Source: Clostridiales bacterium (GTDB lineage Bacteria > Bacillota > Clostridia > Lachnospirales > CAG-274). From it: 35,536 nucleotides of DNA. Positions 24,983 through 32,112 of this stretch are shown here, piece by piece. The stretch lies in assembly GCA_021203425.1 (NCBI GenBank), contig JAJQBF010000078.1:1-35536 (forward strand), in the 5' to 3' direction. Under the pieces are notes generated by a model. It saw only the letters and a program-made list of their open reading frames with translations. It made no database searches and was not told the origin of the DNA. A program made the translations under genes and the position numbers. Positions within the stretch are counted from its first letter, which is position 1, and the number at the start of each line of letters is the position of its first letter.

Positions 24983-26356
24983 TCAGATGCTGCCGTGTTT
25001 CTTAGCCACTGTCTGAACTCTCTTTGTATAGAGCATCTCAAGAGAAACGATTATGTGTTTTCTTGTAGCAGAGGGTATAATAATATTGTCGATATAGCCG
25101 TCTTCCGCCGACTTATAGGCTGAGCTGGCTTCGTCATATGTTTTGTCTGTATATTTGTGCATAATTTTTACATAGCCTGTTCTGTTAAGAAGAGAAATCT
25201 CCGCTGTAGGCCAGGCAAGAACGATGTCGGCGCCTATATATTTTGAATTCATAAGCATAAAGCCGGAGCCTATTCCGTTTCTTATGACAACATTGACACG
25301 GGGAATAGAGCTTTCCGCAAGCTTTGAAAGGAGCTGTGAAGAATAAAGCATAAGAAGGTTCTGTTCCGCTATGTTTATTTTTTCATATTCCTTAATATCC
25401 GTAAGGCTTACAAGGGGAATATTAAAGGCATCGCAAAGCTTTACAAAGCGGCCTGCCTTATGGGTTCCGCTTATGCCTATAGGACCGTTGTTAGCCATAA
25501 CGCCTACCGTATAGCCGTTTATCCTTAAGAAGGCGCAGATCATTTCCTTGCCGTATCTGGGCTGAATTTCGAAATATGCGTAGTCGTCTGAAAGACTGCT
25601 TATAATATAGTGCATATCTATAGGGGAGTCTTCGTCAACTACTATTGTGTTTAAGTTTTCGTCTTCTCTGTTAAGGTCGCTGTCTGTGGGAATATAAGCC
25701 ATATCCGTATTATTTGAAGGGAGAAGGTCTACAAGGCGCCTTGCTGCTTCAAGACAGTCTTCCTCTGTTTTATAGCTTCTGTGAACAAGACCTGTTTTTG
25801 TGGCATGAGCCTCTCCCGAGCAAAAATCGTCATAGTTTAAGGCTATTTCATCTGCTCCTTTTAAAACGGCAGGGCTTTTGAGAAACATATTTGAATTCTC
25901 GTCCTTCATAATTCTTATATCCGAAAGCATGGGGATATAGGTCGCTGTTCCCAAACATTTGCCCAAAACTACGGAAATTTGGGGAACAAGACCGCTTGCC
26001 GCCGTTATCTTTTGGAAAAGAAGACCGTAGACCTCAAGAGCCTTTTGACCGTCCTTAATTTCGATTCCCGTTGAATCTAAGATAGCAACTATGGGAGCGC
26101 CCATATTTATTGCCTTGTCATATAAATTTGCTACTTTGTCAGCGTGTTTTTTATTTACGGGGCCGTCTTGTGAATAAGCAAAACAGAGCTTGTCGTTTAT
26201 TATTCCGTAGCCCGTAATTACGTTTGCACCTTTTGTAAAGCTTTCAAGCTCAACAAAGCTGTTTTCGTCAAACAGCGTTTCAAGGCGCATTCTTGCTGCA
26301 GTTGGTTCTGCCGACTTGATTTTTAATAATTCTTCAATTTTTCCCGGCGTATCCAT
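24983..26356 (-). CDS. Carboxyl transferase domain protein (MmdA/12S-like), divergent
   Basis: A 457-residue crotonase-like carboxyltransferase of the acyl-CoA carboxylase beta type, related to methylmalonyl-CoA decarboxylase alpha and the 12S subunit of transcarboxylase. Both halves are recognisable: RMRLETLFDENSFVELE, MGAPIVAILDS, SGLVPQISVVLGKC and LLPSNN in the first; AGRFVKLCDAFNIPLVSLTD and GADIVLAWPTAEIS in the second. It is about 50 residues shorter than usual MmdA. The glycine-rich CoA/oxyanion motifs are changed: STGIEIKDG (95-103) where SGGAR-QEG is usual, LGKCLGTATY (131-140), and GIGSGFMLM (361-369) where a YGGxYxxM-type motif is usual. Activity or substrate may be altered. GGAGGT precedes the ATG. 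First gene of the operon. Confidence 0.85.
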   Translation of the reverse strand: MDTPGKIEELLKIKSAEPTAARMRLETLFDENSFVELESFTKGANVITGYGIINDKLCFAYSQDGPVNKKHADKVANLYDKAINMGAPIVAILDSTGIEIKDGQKALEVYGLLFQKITAASGLVPQISVVLGKCLGTATYIPMLSDIRIMKDENSNMFLKSPAVLKGADEIALNYDDFCSGEAHATKTGLVHRSYKTEEDCLEAARRLVDLLPSNNTDMAYIPTDSDLNREDENLNTIVVDEDSPIDMHYIISSLSDDYAYFEIQPRYGKEMICAFLRINGYTVGVMANNGPIGISGTHKAGRFVKLCDAFNIPLVSLTDIKEYEKINIAEQNLLMLYSSQLLSKLAESSIPRVNVVIRNGIGSGFMLMNSKYIGADIVLAWPTAEISLLNRTGYVKIMHKYTDKTYDEASSAYKSAEDGYIDNIIIPSATRKHIIVSLEMLYTKRVQTVAKKHGSI

Positions 26357-26417
26357 TAATATACCTCCAAAATTTATAAAAAATCTTCCTTAAAACAGTT
26401 GAAATCCAATCAATTTT

Positions 26418-26445
26418 ATTGTACTATAAATATAAAAATATTCAA
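26418..26445 (-). promoter_or_regulatory. Promoter of the decarboxylase operon
   Basis: On the minus strand TTGAAT (26440-26445), a 16-base spacer and TACAAT (26418-26423). It lies in the 176-base region shared with the divergent LysR gene. Confidence 0.5.
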
Positions 26446-26457
26446 GCACTAATTTTT

Positions 26458-26472
26458 TTATAATAGTTATAA
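26458..26472. promoter_or_regulatory. Possible LysR-type operator
   Basis: TTATAA-TAG-TTATAA is an interrupted repeat of a self-complementary hexamer, reading almost the same on both strands. It lies just upstream of the minus-strand -35 box, the position of LysR-type recognition sites, between divergent regulator and operon. AT-rich sequence makes chance likely. Confidence 0.3.
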
Positions 26473-26532
26473 CATTTTTCCTATAGATAGCAGCGGTACA
26501 AACCGATATTATACATAAGAAGGGGTGATTTT

Positions 26533-27444
26533 ATGGATAACAGACAATTTGATTATTTTATAAAGGTAGTAGAGGAAAAAAGTATTTCAAAGGCGGCGAA
26601 ACAGCTTTATATTTCACAGCCTTCTTTAAGCCAGTATATAAACAGGCTTGAAAACTCTTTGGGAACAACTCTCTTTGACAGGAGTACCTCTCCTCTTACA
26701 CTGACATATGCCGGTGAGATATATCTTGACACAATTCTCAAAATAAAAGCTCTTCAGTCTGAAATGATAAACAAGCTGGAGGATATTGAAGATTTAAAAA
26801 CGGGATATTTGAAAATAGGGCTTACTCCCTCAAAGGCCAATTATTATCTTCCTACGATTTTGCCTATTTTTAAAAGCAAATATCCCGGAATAGAAATAAA
26901 AATTTCGGAAGGAACCTCGGCGGAGCTTGAAACACTTTTGGGTAAAGGCGTGGTGGATTTATGCCTTATGAATATGTCCATAGAGAAGTCTCCCTATGAG
27001 ATTGAATATGAGCCTTTTTATGAGGAAGAAATTTATCTTGCGGCGCCCTCCGACTTTTTCGTGCCGGCCAAGCCTTCCTTGGCGGTTTATCCCGAGGTGA
27101 AGATGCATGAGCTTAACGACAAGCCCTTTATACTTCTTAAACAAGAGCAGAGATTAAGACAGGTTTCGACTTATGTCTTTACAAAAAGCGGAATTAAGCC
27201 TAAAATAATATTGGAAACAAGAAGTATTGAAACATCTTTAAGACTTTGCGCCGTGGGAATGGGCTTTTGTTTTGTTCCCAGATCTGCTATGGGCTATACA
27301 ACGGGAAACAACAGACCTAAGTTTTTTACAATAGGCAGTCCTTCCCTTACATGGAAGATGGCTATTGCTTATAAGAAAAACGCACACAGGTCAAAGGCGG
27401 CTTATGCCTTTGCCGATATTGTTAAAGATACAGTTTTACAGTGA
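26533..27444 (+). CDS. LysR-family transcriptional regulator
   Basis: A 303-residue regulator. Residues 1-60 form the winged helix-turn-helix (FDYFIKVVEEKSISKAAKQLYISQPSLSQYINRLENSLG), and residues about 90-300 the periplasmic-binding-protein-like effector domain, with FCFVPRSA near its end. AAGGGG precedes the ATG. It is transcribed divergently from the decarboxylase operon with 176 bases between, the classic arrangement for a LysR regulator and its target, so it probably controls that operon in response to a carboxylic acid or CoA-derived signal. The effector is unknown. Confidence 0.93.
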   Translation: MDNRQFDYFIKVVEEKSISKAAKQLYISQPSLSQYINRLENSLGTTLFDRSTSPLTLTYAGEIYLDTILKIKALQSEMINKLEDIEDLKTGYLKIGLTPSKANYYLPTILPIFKSKYPGIEIKISEGTSAELETLLGKGVVDLCLMNMSIEKSPYEIEYEPFYEEEIYLAAPSDFFVPAKPSLAVYPEVKMHELNDKPFILLKQEQRLRQVSTYVFTKSGIKPKIILETRSIETSLRLCAVGMGFCFVPRSAMGYTTGNNRPKFFTIGSPSLTWKMAIAYKKNAHRSKAAYAFADIVKDTVLQ

Positions 27445-27459
27445 TATATGAGGTAAATT

Positions 27460-28068
27460 ATGAACTATATTTCACTTGATCTTGAATTTAACGGAGCCTT
27501 TGATTTTGAAAGGGGCGAGTGTATTCATACAAATGATATCTGCCGCCACGAAATTATACAAATCGGCGCCGTTAAAATGAATAGTAAAAAGAATATTCAG
27601 GACAGCTTTAACGCTTATGTTAAGCCCGTAATTTATCCACGGCTGAATCCTTTTATTGCCGATGTTATAAAAATGAAAACAGAGGACTTCAGCAGTGCCG
27701 GAGGGTTTGAGGAGAATTTTGCAAAATTCAGAGAATTTGCCGGCGGCAGGGATATTATGTTTGTTGTATGGGGAGATTCCGATCTGCCTGTGCTTTATGA
27801 AAATTTAAGCTACTATAATTTAGTATCCGAACCTCTTATTTTAAAATATATAAATATACAGCCCTGTGTAAGCAGTCTGTTTAATAAGGGCGCAGGACAG
27901 CAGATAAGCCTTAAACACGCTATAGAGGCTTTGGAAATAAAGGCTGACGAAAATTTTCACAATGCCCTTAACGATGCATACTATACCGCAAGAATTTTTC
28001 AGACTGTAGACACAGACTCTGTGCCTGTGAAAATATTCTGTTCGGGACATTACAGAAATCTTAAATAA
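27460..28068 (+). CDS. 3'-5' exonuclease family protein (DEDDh-type RNase T/DnaQ-like)
   Basis: A 202-residue single-domain exonuclease. The first motif is ISLDLEFNG (Asp7, Glu9 in the DxE position), the second is centred on VWGDSDLPVLYENL, and the third is FHNALNDAYYTARIF with the His and Asp of the DEDDh type. It would remove nucleotides from DNA or RNA 3' ends with two metal ions; substrate is unknown. GAGGT precedes the ATG, 15 bases after the LysR stop, so the two are probably co-transcribed. Confidence 0.85.
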   Translation: MNYISLDLEFNGAFDFERGECIHTNDICRHEIIQIGAVKMNSKKNIQDSFNAYVKPVIYPRLNPFIADVIKMKTEDFSSAGGFEENFAKFREFAGGRDIMFVVWGDSDLPVLYENLSYYNLVSEPLILKYINIQPCVSSLFNKGAGQQISLKHAIEALEIKADENFHNALNDAYYTARIFQTVDTDSVPVKIFCSGHYRNLK

Positions 28069-28180
28069 GGGCAGTGGTATTATGAAAAGAAGAATGAGCG
28101 GTGTAAGGGCGGCTTATTAACTTCGTTTTTCAGATGAGATATTTATTAAAATTTTTGTGTTGAGACAGGAGGGAACAAAA

Positions 28181-28792
28181 TTGGCTTTGGAAAATAAATC
28201 AGTCATAACATATTCTTCCGAATTAGCAAGAAAAGAAGAGGAAATAAGTAAAAAAAGAGCCTTGGAATTATTTGAAAGCGGAAAGCTCGATTCTCTCGAA
28301 TGCGGAAAGTTTTCATCTCTCAGGGAAATACACAGATTTTTATTCGGAGACATTTATGATTTTGCCGGTGAAATAAGAAATGTGAACCTTGCAAAGGGCG
28401 GTTTTAGGTTTGCTCCCGTTATGTATTTAAATGAGTCACTTAAAAACATTGATAAAATGCCCCAGAGCAGCTTTGAGGAGATAACGGAAAAATATGTTGA
28501 GATGAATATAGCCCACCCTTTCAGAGAGGGAAACGGCAGAAGTATGAGAATTTGGCTGGATTTGATGTTTAAAAAAGAGATAAACAGAGTTGTCGACTGG
28601 AGCAAGGTTGATAAAGATGATTATCTGCTTGCTATGGAGCGAAGTCCGGTTAGAGATACAGAAATAAAGTATGTGCTGAAACAGGCTCTTACAAAAGATA
28701 TAAATAATAAAAATGTTTATATGAAAGGTATAGATAACAGTTACTATTATGAGGGCTATAATACAATCAGCATAGAGGATTTAAAACAGTAA
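28181..28792 (+). CDS. Fic family protein (AMP transferase, class III autoinhibited)
   Basis: Fic enzymes attach AMP (or another nucleotide part) to protein hydroxyls. The 203-residue product has the catalytic motif HPFREGNGRS (residues 112-121, His112), the flap region RNVNLAKGGFRFAP, and at the C-terminus SYYYEG (residues 187-192). The last fits the inhibitory (S/T)xxxE(G/N) motif in the class III position known from Neisseria NmFic, so it is probably autoinhibited and needs no separate antitoxin. The start is taken as TTG at 28181 because AGGAGGG lies 7 bases upstream. A GTG at 28157 overlaps nothing useful. It begins 112 bases after the exonuclease. Confidence 0.9.
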   Translation: MALENKSVITYSSELARKEEEISKKRALELFESGKLDSLECGKFSSLREIHRFLFGDIYDFAGEIRNVNLAKGGFRFAPVMYLNESLKNIDKMPQSSFEEITEKYVEMNIAHPFREGNGRSMRIWLDLMFKKEINRVVDWSKVDKDDYLLAMERSPVRDTEIKYVLKQALTKDINNKNVYMKGIDNSYYYEGYNTISIEDLKQ

Positions 28793-28810
28793 AAATTTTA
28801 GAGGATAACT

Positions 28811-29179
28811 ATGAACAGGCAGATTTTAATCGATTATGCAAAAGAAAAATACAAAACAGAGCCGGAATATTTGTGGCTTAAATATCCTTCTTATGCCGTT
28901 TTTCGTCACAGCGACAGTAAAAAGTGGTACGGTCTTATTGCAGACGTTCCCAAGAATAAGCTTGGGCTTGAAGGGTCGGAGAAGGTTGATGTTCTCAATG
29001 TGAAGTGTGAAGGTCTTGTGGCGGATATGCTTAAGCAGAACAGGGGTTTTCTTCCAGGCTGGCATATGAACAAAAAATACTGGATAAGTATTTTGTTAGA
29101 CGGAACAGTGGAGAACGAAAAAATTTTTGACTTGCTTGATATGAGTTTTGAACTTACGGCAGATAAAAAGAAGAGGTAA
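28811..29179 (+). CDS. MmcQ/YjbR family protein
   Basis: A 122-residue soluble protein of the MmcQ/YjbR fold (CyaY-like DNA-binding-type family), with the family's KYPSYAVFRHSDSKKWYGLIADVPKNKLGLEG, VDVLNVKCEG and FLPGWHMNKKYWISILLDG. The molecular role is not established; some members are annotated as DNA-binding. AGAGGA precedes the ATG. It sits 18 bases after the Fic gene and 3 bases before truA. Confidence 0.88.
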   Translation: MNRQILIDYAKEKYKTEPEYLWLKYPSYAVFRHSDSKKWYGLIADVPKNKLGLEGSEKVDVLNVKCEGLVADMLKQNRGFLPGWHMNKKYWISILLDGTVENEKIFDLLDMSFELTADKKKR

Positions 29180-29182
29180 TAT

Positions 29183-29923
29183 ATGAAAAGAATGCTGCTT
29201 AAAATAGCCTATGACGGAACGGAGTATTTCGGCTGGCAGAGACAGAATAATTTTATAACGGTTCAGCAAAGGCTTGAGGAGGCTTTGTCTGAGCTTTTAG
29301 GGCAGGAAATAACAGTGAGAGGTTCAAGCCGAACAGATACGGGGGTTCATGCCTTAGGTCAGGGGGCTGTTTTTAAAGCGGATTTTACAATACCCGTTGA
29401 CAGGTTTCCCCTTGCTCTTAACTCATTTTTGCCGGGCGATATTGTGTGCCGGGGGGCAAGGCTTGTAGACGAGAACTTTCACCCTCAGTACAGCGTTGTA
29501 AAAAAGACATACAGATACAGAATTTTGAATGACAGATTCAGAAATCCGCTTATGGGCAGATATTCTGAATTTATCCCCAAAGAGCTTGATTTTGAAAAAA
29601 TGGCGGAATGTTGTCATTATTTCTTGGGAGAACACGACTTTAAAGCTTTTTGCGCCAGCGGTTCTACGGCAAAAACCACAAACAGAATAATTTATGACTT
29701 GACGGCAGTTAAAAACCAAAATATAATAGATATAGAAGTTACGGGAAACGGCTTTCTTTATAATATGGTAAGGATAATAGCGGGAACTCTCACAGATGTG
29801 GGACTCGGAAAAATTCCCGTCGGCGACATTGAAAAAATAATTGCGGAGGGCGACAGAACCAAAGCGGGAAAAACTCTTCCGCCGGGCGGTCTTACCCTTA
29901 TGAACGTTGTGTACGACTTTTAA
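29183..29923 (+). CDS. truA: tRNA pseudouridine(38-40) synthase
   Basis: TruA isomerises uridines 38-40 in the anticodon stem-loop of many tRNAs. The 246-residue product has the N-terminal IAYDGTEYFGWQRQ, the catalytic-loop motif SSRTDTGVHALGQ with the essential Asp, and FLYNMVRIIAGTLTDVGLG near the C-terminus. Length is normal. AAGAGG lies just before the ATG. With trmR and trhP downstream, three tRNA anticodon-loop modifiers are clustered here. Confidence 0.96.
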   Translation: MKRMLLKIAYDGTEYFGWQRQNNFITVQQRLEEALSELLGQEITVRGSSRTDTGVHALGQGAVFKADFTIPVDRFPLALNSFLPGDIVCRGARLVDENFHPQYSVVKKTYRYRILNDRFRNPLMGRYSEFIPKELDFEKMAECCHYFLGEHDFKAFCASGSTAKTTNRIIYDLTAVKNQNIIDIEVTGNGFLYNMVRIIAGTLTDVGLGKIPVGDIEKIIAEGDRTKAGKTLPPGGLTLMNVVYDF

Positions 29924-29950
29924 GGAATAAGGATAAAAAAGGAGAAAGAC

Positions 29951-31459
29951 ATGGATAAAAACACAGACAAAAACCAAGAGGATAAAAGACGGCGGATAGG
30001 AGATGCCGGAAGGGCGAGAGAAAAAAGGGAGCAAAGACAGGCGGCGAGGCTCGAGGCAAAGTTAAACAGAAATGCGGAAACCGAACAAAAAACAGAGGTC
30101 AAGACCGATGAAAAGCCTGAAAACGTCTCCAAATCCAAACTTAAATCTATATCGAAACCGAAAATAAGTCTTAAATCCCTGCCGAAACCTAAAATCGAGC
30201 TTAAGTCTGTACCAAAACAGAGCTCAAAGCCTAAGCCTTCGTTTAGGACGGAACCCAAATCGGCACCTAAGACGGAGTCCAAGCCGGTATCGAAGACGGA
30301 AATAAAGGCTGAGCCGAAAGCGGAAGTCAAAGCCGAGTCAAAGCCCGAATTGAAATCTGTGCCTAAAATCAAAATAAAACAGAGCGCTGAAAGGAAGAAC
30401 GGTGCAAATTCCTTTAAAACAGGCTGTTTGGTTATGTTTTTGGTTATATTTGTCTTTGCCTTTTCTTTTTGCGTAAAAACATACACACATTATTCCCACG
30501 CTAAAGAGGGAATTTTAAACACAGACGAAGAAAAGGGCATAGAGGAAATTACGGCTGTTATTGAAATTCCCGAAGGGGCGAGTCTTAAGGTTATTTCGGA
30601 AACACTGTATGAGGCAGGAATAATAGAATCTCCTTTCTTTTTCAGATGGAAGTGTAATGTTGAAGACATAAGCTATGATTTTAACTACGGAACATTTACG
30701 GTTTCAAGCTATATGACTTTTGACGAACTTACAGAGTGTTTAATGAGTGCGGCGGAAGAAGGAGATTATTACAGACTTACTGTAATCGAAGGTGACAGCA
30801 TATATGACATAGCGGAAAATGTTGCCTCATTTGGCATATGTACGGAAGAGGAATTTTACGAGGTCTGCGACAGCGGCGAGTTTGACTATGAATTTATAGT
30901 GGATATTCCCGAAAGAGAAAACCGCCTTGAAGGCTATCTTTTCCCTGATACATATTTTGTGGGTTATGATATGGACGCATGGGACGTTACAAATATGATG
31001 CTTTCGAATTTCAATTCAAAGGTATATGAGGGTATTTACAAGTCTTCCGTTACAGATTATTCTCTTGACGATATTGTTATAATAGCATCGATTATCGAAA
31101 AAGAAATAAAATACGATGACGAGCGAAGAATTGCCGCATCTGTTATTTATAACCGCCTGAATATCGGTATGAAACTGCAGATGGACGCAACTGTTTTGTA
31201 TGCACTTAATGAGCATAAAGACAGGGTTATGGAGTCCGATACACAGGTTGAGTCGGAGTATAATACATATTATGTTGAGGGGCTGCCTGCAGGGCCTATA
31301 GGCAACGCCGGTCTTAACTCTTTTGACGGCGCCCTTAACCCGGCTGATACCGATTACATTTATTATGTTCTTCAGAATACCGAAACAGGGCAGCATTATT
31401 TTACGGCGGATTATGACGACTTTTTGAGAGCCAAAGAACAATATATTTCGGGGTTATGA
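29951..31459 (+). CDS. mltG: Endolytic transglycosylase MltG with long Lys/Pro-rich cytoplasmic region
   Basis: MltG cleaves nascent peptidoglycan strands at the membrane and sets glycan length. Of 502 residues, 1-150 form a hydrophilic low-complexity region with about a dozen degenerate Lys-Ser/Pro-Lys repeats (KSVPK, KPKISLKS, KTESKPVSKTE). Residues about 157-176 are the membrane helix. The outside part has a LysM-like segment (TVIEGDSIYDIAENVA) and the YceG domain: NRLEGYLFPDTYF, ASIIEKEI with probable catalytic Glu383, ASVIYNRL, and LPAGPIGNAG. GGAG precedes the ATG. The trmR start follows 1 base after the stop, as in the yrrL-yrrM order of Bacillus subtilis. Confidence 0.92.
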   Translation: MDKNTDKNQEDKRRRIGDAGRAREKREQRQAARLEAKLNRNAETEQKTEVKTDEKPENVSKSKLKSISKPKISLKSLPKPKIELKSVPKQSSKPKPSFRTEPKSAPKTESKPVSKTEIKAEPKAEVKAESKPELKSVPKIKIKQSAERKNGANSFKTGCLVMFLVIFVFAFSFCVKTYTHYSHAKEGILNTDEEKGIEEITAVIEIPEGASLKVISETLYEAGIIESPFFFRWKCNVEDISYDFNYGTFTVSSYMTFDELTECLMSAAEEGDYYRLTVIEGDSIYDIAENVASFGICTEEEFYEVCDSGEFDYEFIVDIPERENRLEGYLFPDTYFVGYDMDAWDVTNMMLSNFNSKVYEGIYKSSVTDYSLDDIVIIASIIEKEIKYDDERRIAASVIYNRLNIGMKLQMDATVLYALNEHKDRVMESDTQVESEYNTYYVEGLPAGPIGNAGLNSFDGALNPADTDYIYYVLQNTETGQHYFTADYDDFLRAKEQYISGL

Positions 31460-31460
31460 T

Positions 31461-32108
31461 ATGATTATTTCAGATGAAAAGCTGACAGAATATATAAACA
31501 GCGTTCTTCCTTTAAGAAAGGGCGCACTTGGGGAAATTCAAAAATACGGCTATGAAGAGGGCTACCCCATTATACCTAAAGACAGTGTGGCTTTAATGGC
31601 TGTTTTGCTGTCTTTGGTTAAGCCTAAGGAGATTTTGGAGCTGGGAACGGCTATAGGCTTTTCCGCCTGTTTTATGTCGGATTATCTTGAAGAGTGCGGA
31701 AAGGTTACCACAGTTGACAGATATCCTCTTATGATAGAGGAGGCAAAGGAAAATATAAAAAAACTGGGGAAAACCGACTCCATAAGAATGATAGAAGGGG
31801 ACATAAACGAGGTTGTGTCACAGCTTGAAGGTGAATTTGATGTTATTTTTATGGACGGCGGAAAGGGGCAGTATATAAATATACTTCCCGACTGTTTAAG
31901 GCTTTTAAAAACAGGGGGTCTGCTTATTGCAGACGATATACTTCTTGACGGAGAAATAGGAAAGGAAAGGCTTGATGTAAAACGGCGCAACAGAACCACA
32001 TGGACAAGGCTCAGGGAGTTTACAGAGGCTCTCTGCAGTAATGACAGCCTTGAAACAAGTATTTTGACCATCGGCGGAGGTATGGCCGTTTGCAGAAAGC
32101 AGAGGTGA
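31461..32108 (+). CDS. trmR: SAM-dependent O-methyltransferase, probable tRNA 5-hydroxyuridine methyltransferase TrmR
   Basis: A 215-residue class I methyltransferase of the COMT-like family. It carries the SAM motif ILELGTAIGFSACFM, the acidic VDRYPLMIEEA, FDVIFMDGGKGQYINILPDCL and GGLLIADDILLDG. Gene order mltG - this gene - U32 protein matches B. subtilis yrrL-yrrM-yrrN/O, where YrrM (TrmR) methylates 5-hydroxyuridine-34 to 5-methoxyuridine. Function is assigned from family plus synteny. The ATG comes one base after the mltG stop, and the U32 gene starts 4 bases after this stop. Confidence 0.85.
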   Translation: MIISDEKLTEYINSVLPLRKGALGEIQKYGYEEGYPIIPKDSVALMAVLLSLVKPKEILELGTAIGFSACFMSDYLEECGKVTTVDRYPLMIEEAKENIKKLGKTDSIRMIEGDINEVVSQLEGEFDVIFMDGGKGQYINILPDCLRLLKTGGLLIADDILLDGEIGKERLDVKRRNRTTWTRLREFTEALCSNDSLETSILTIGGGMAVCRKQR

Positions 32109-32112
32109 CAAT

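Noticed and set aside
28091-28126. Tiny frame of about 12 codons between the exonuclease and the Fic gene
   Set aside because: Too short, weak ribosome binding site and nothing recognisable.
30350-30400. CRISPR array or direct-repeat array suggested by the mltG repeats
   Set aside because: The repeats are degenerate, in frame, a few codons long and have no unique spacers.
29920-30486. 188-codon open frame on the minus strand with a repetitive Gly/Ser/Asp/Phe product
   Set aside because: It lies opposite the Lys/Pro-rich repeats of mltG and the repetition is the mirror of that coding sequence. No ribosome binding site or family match.
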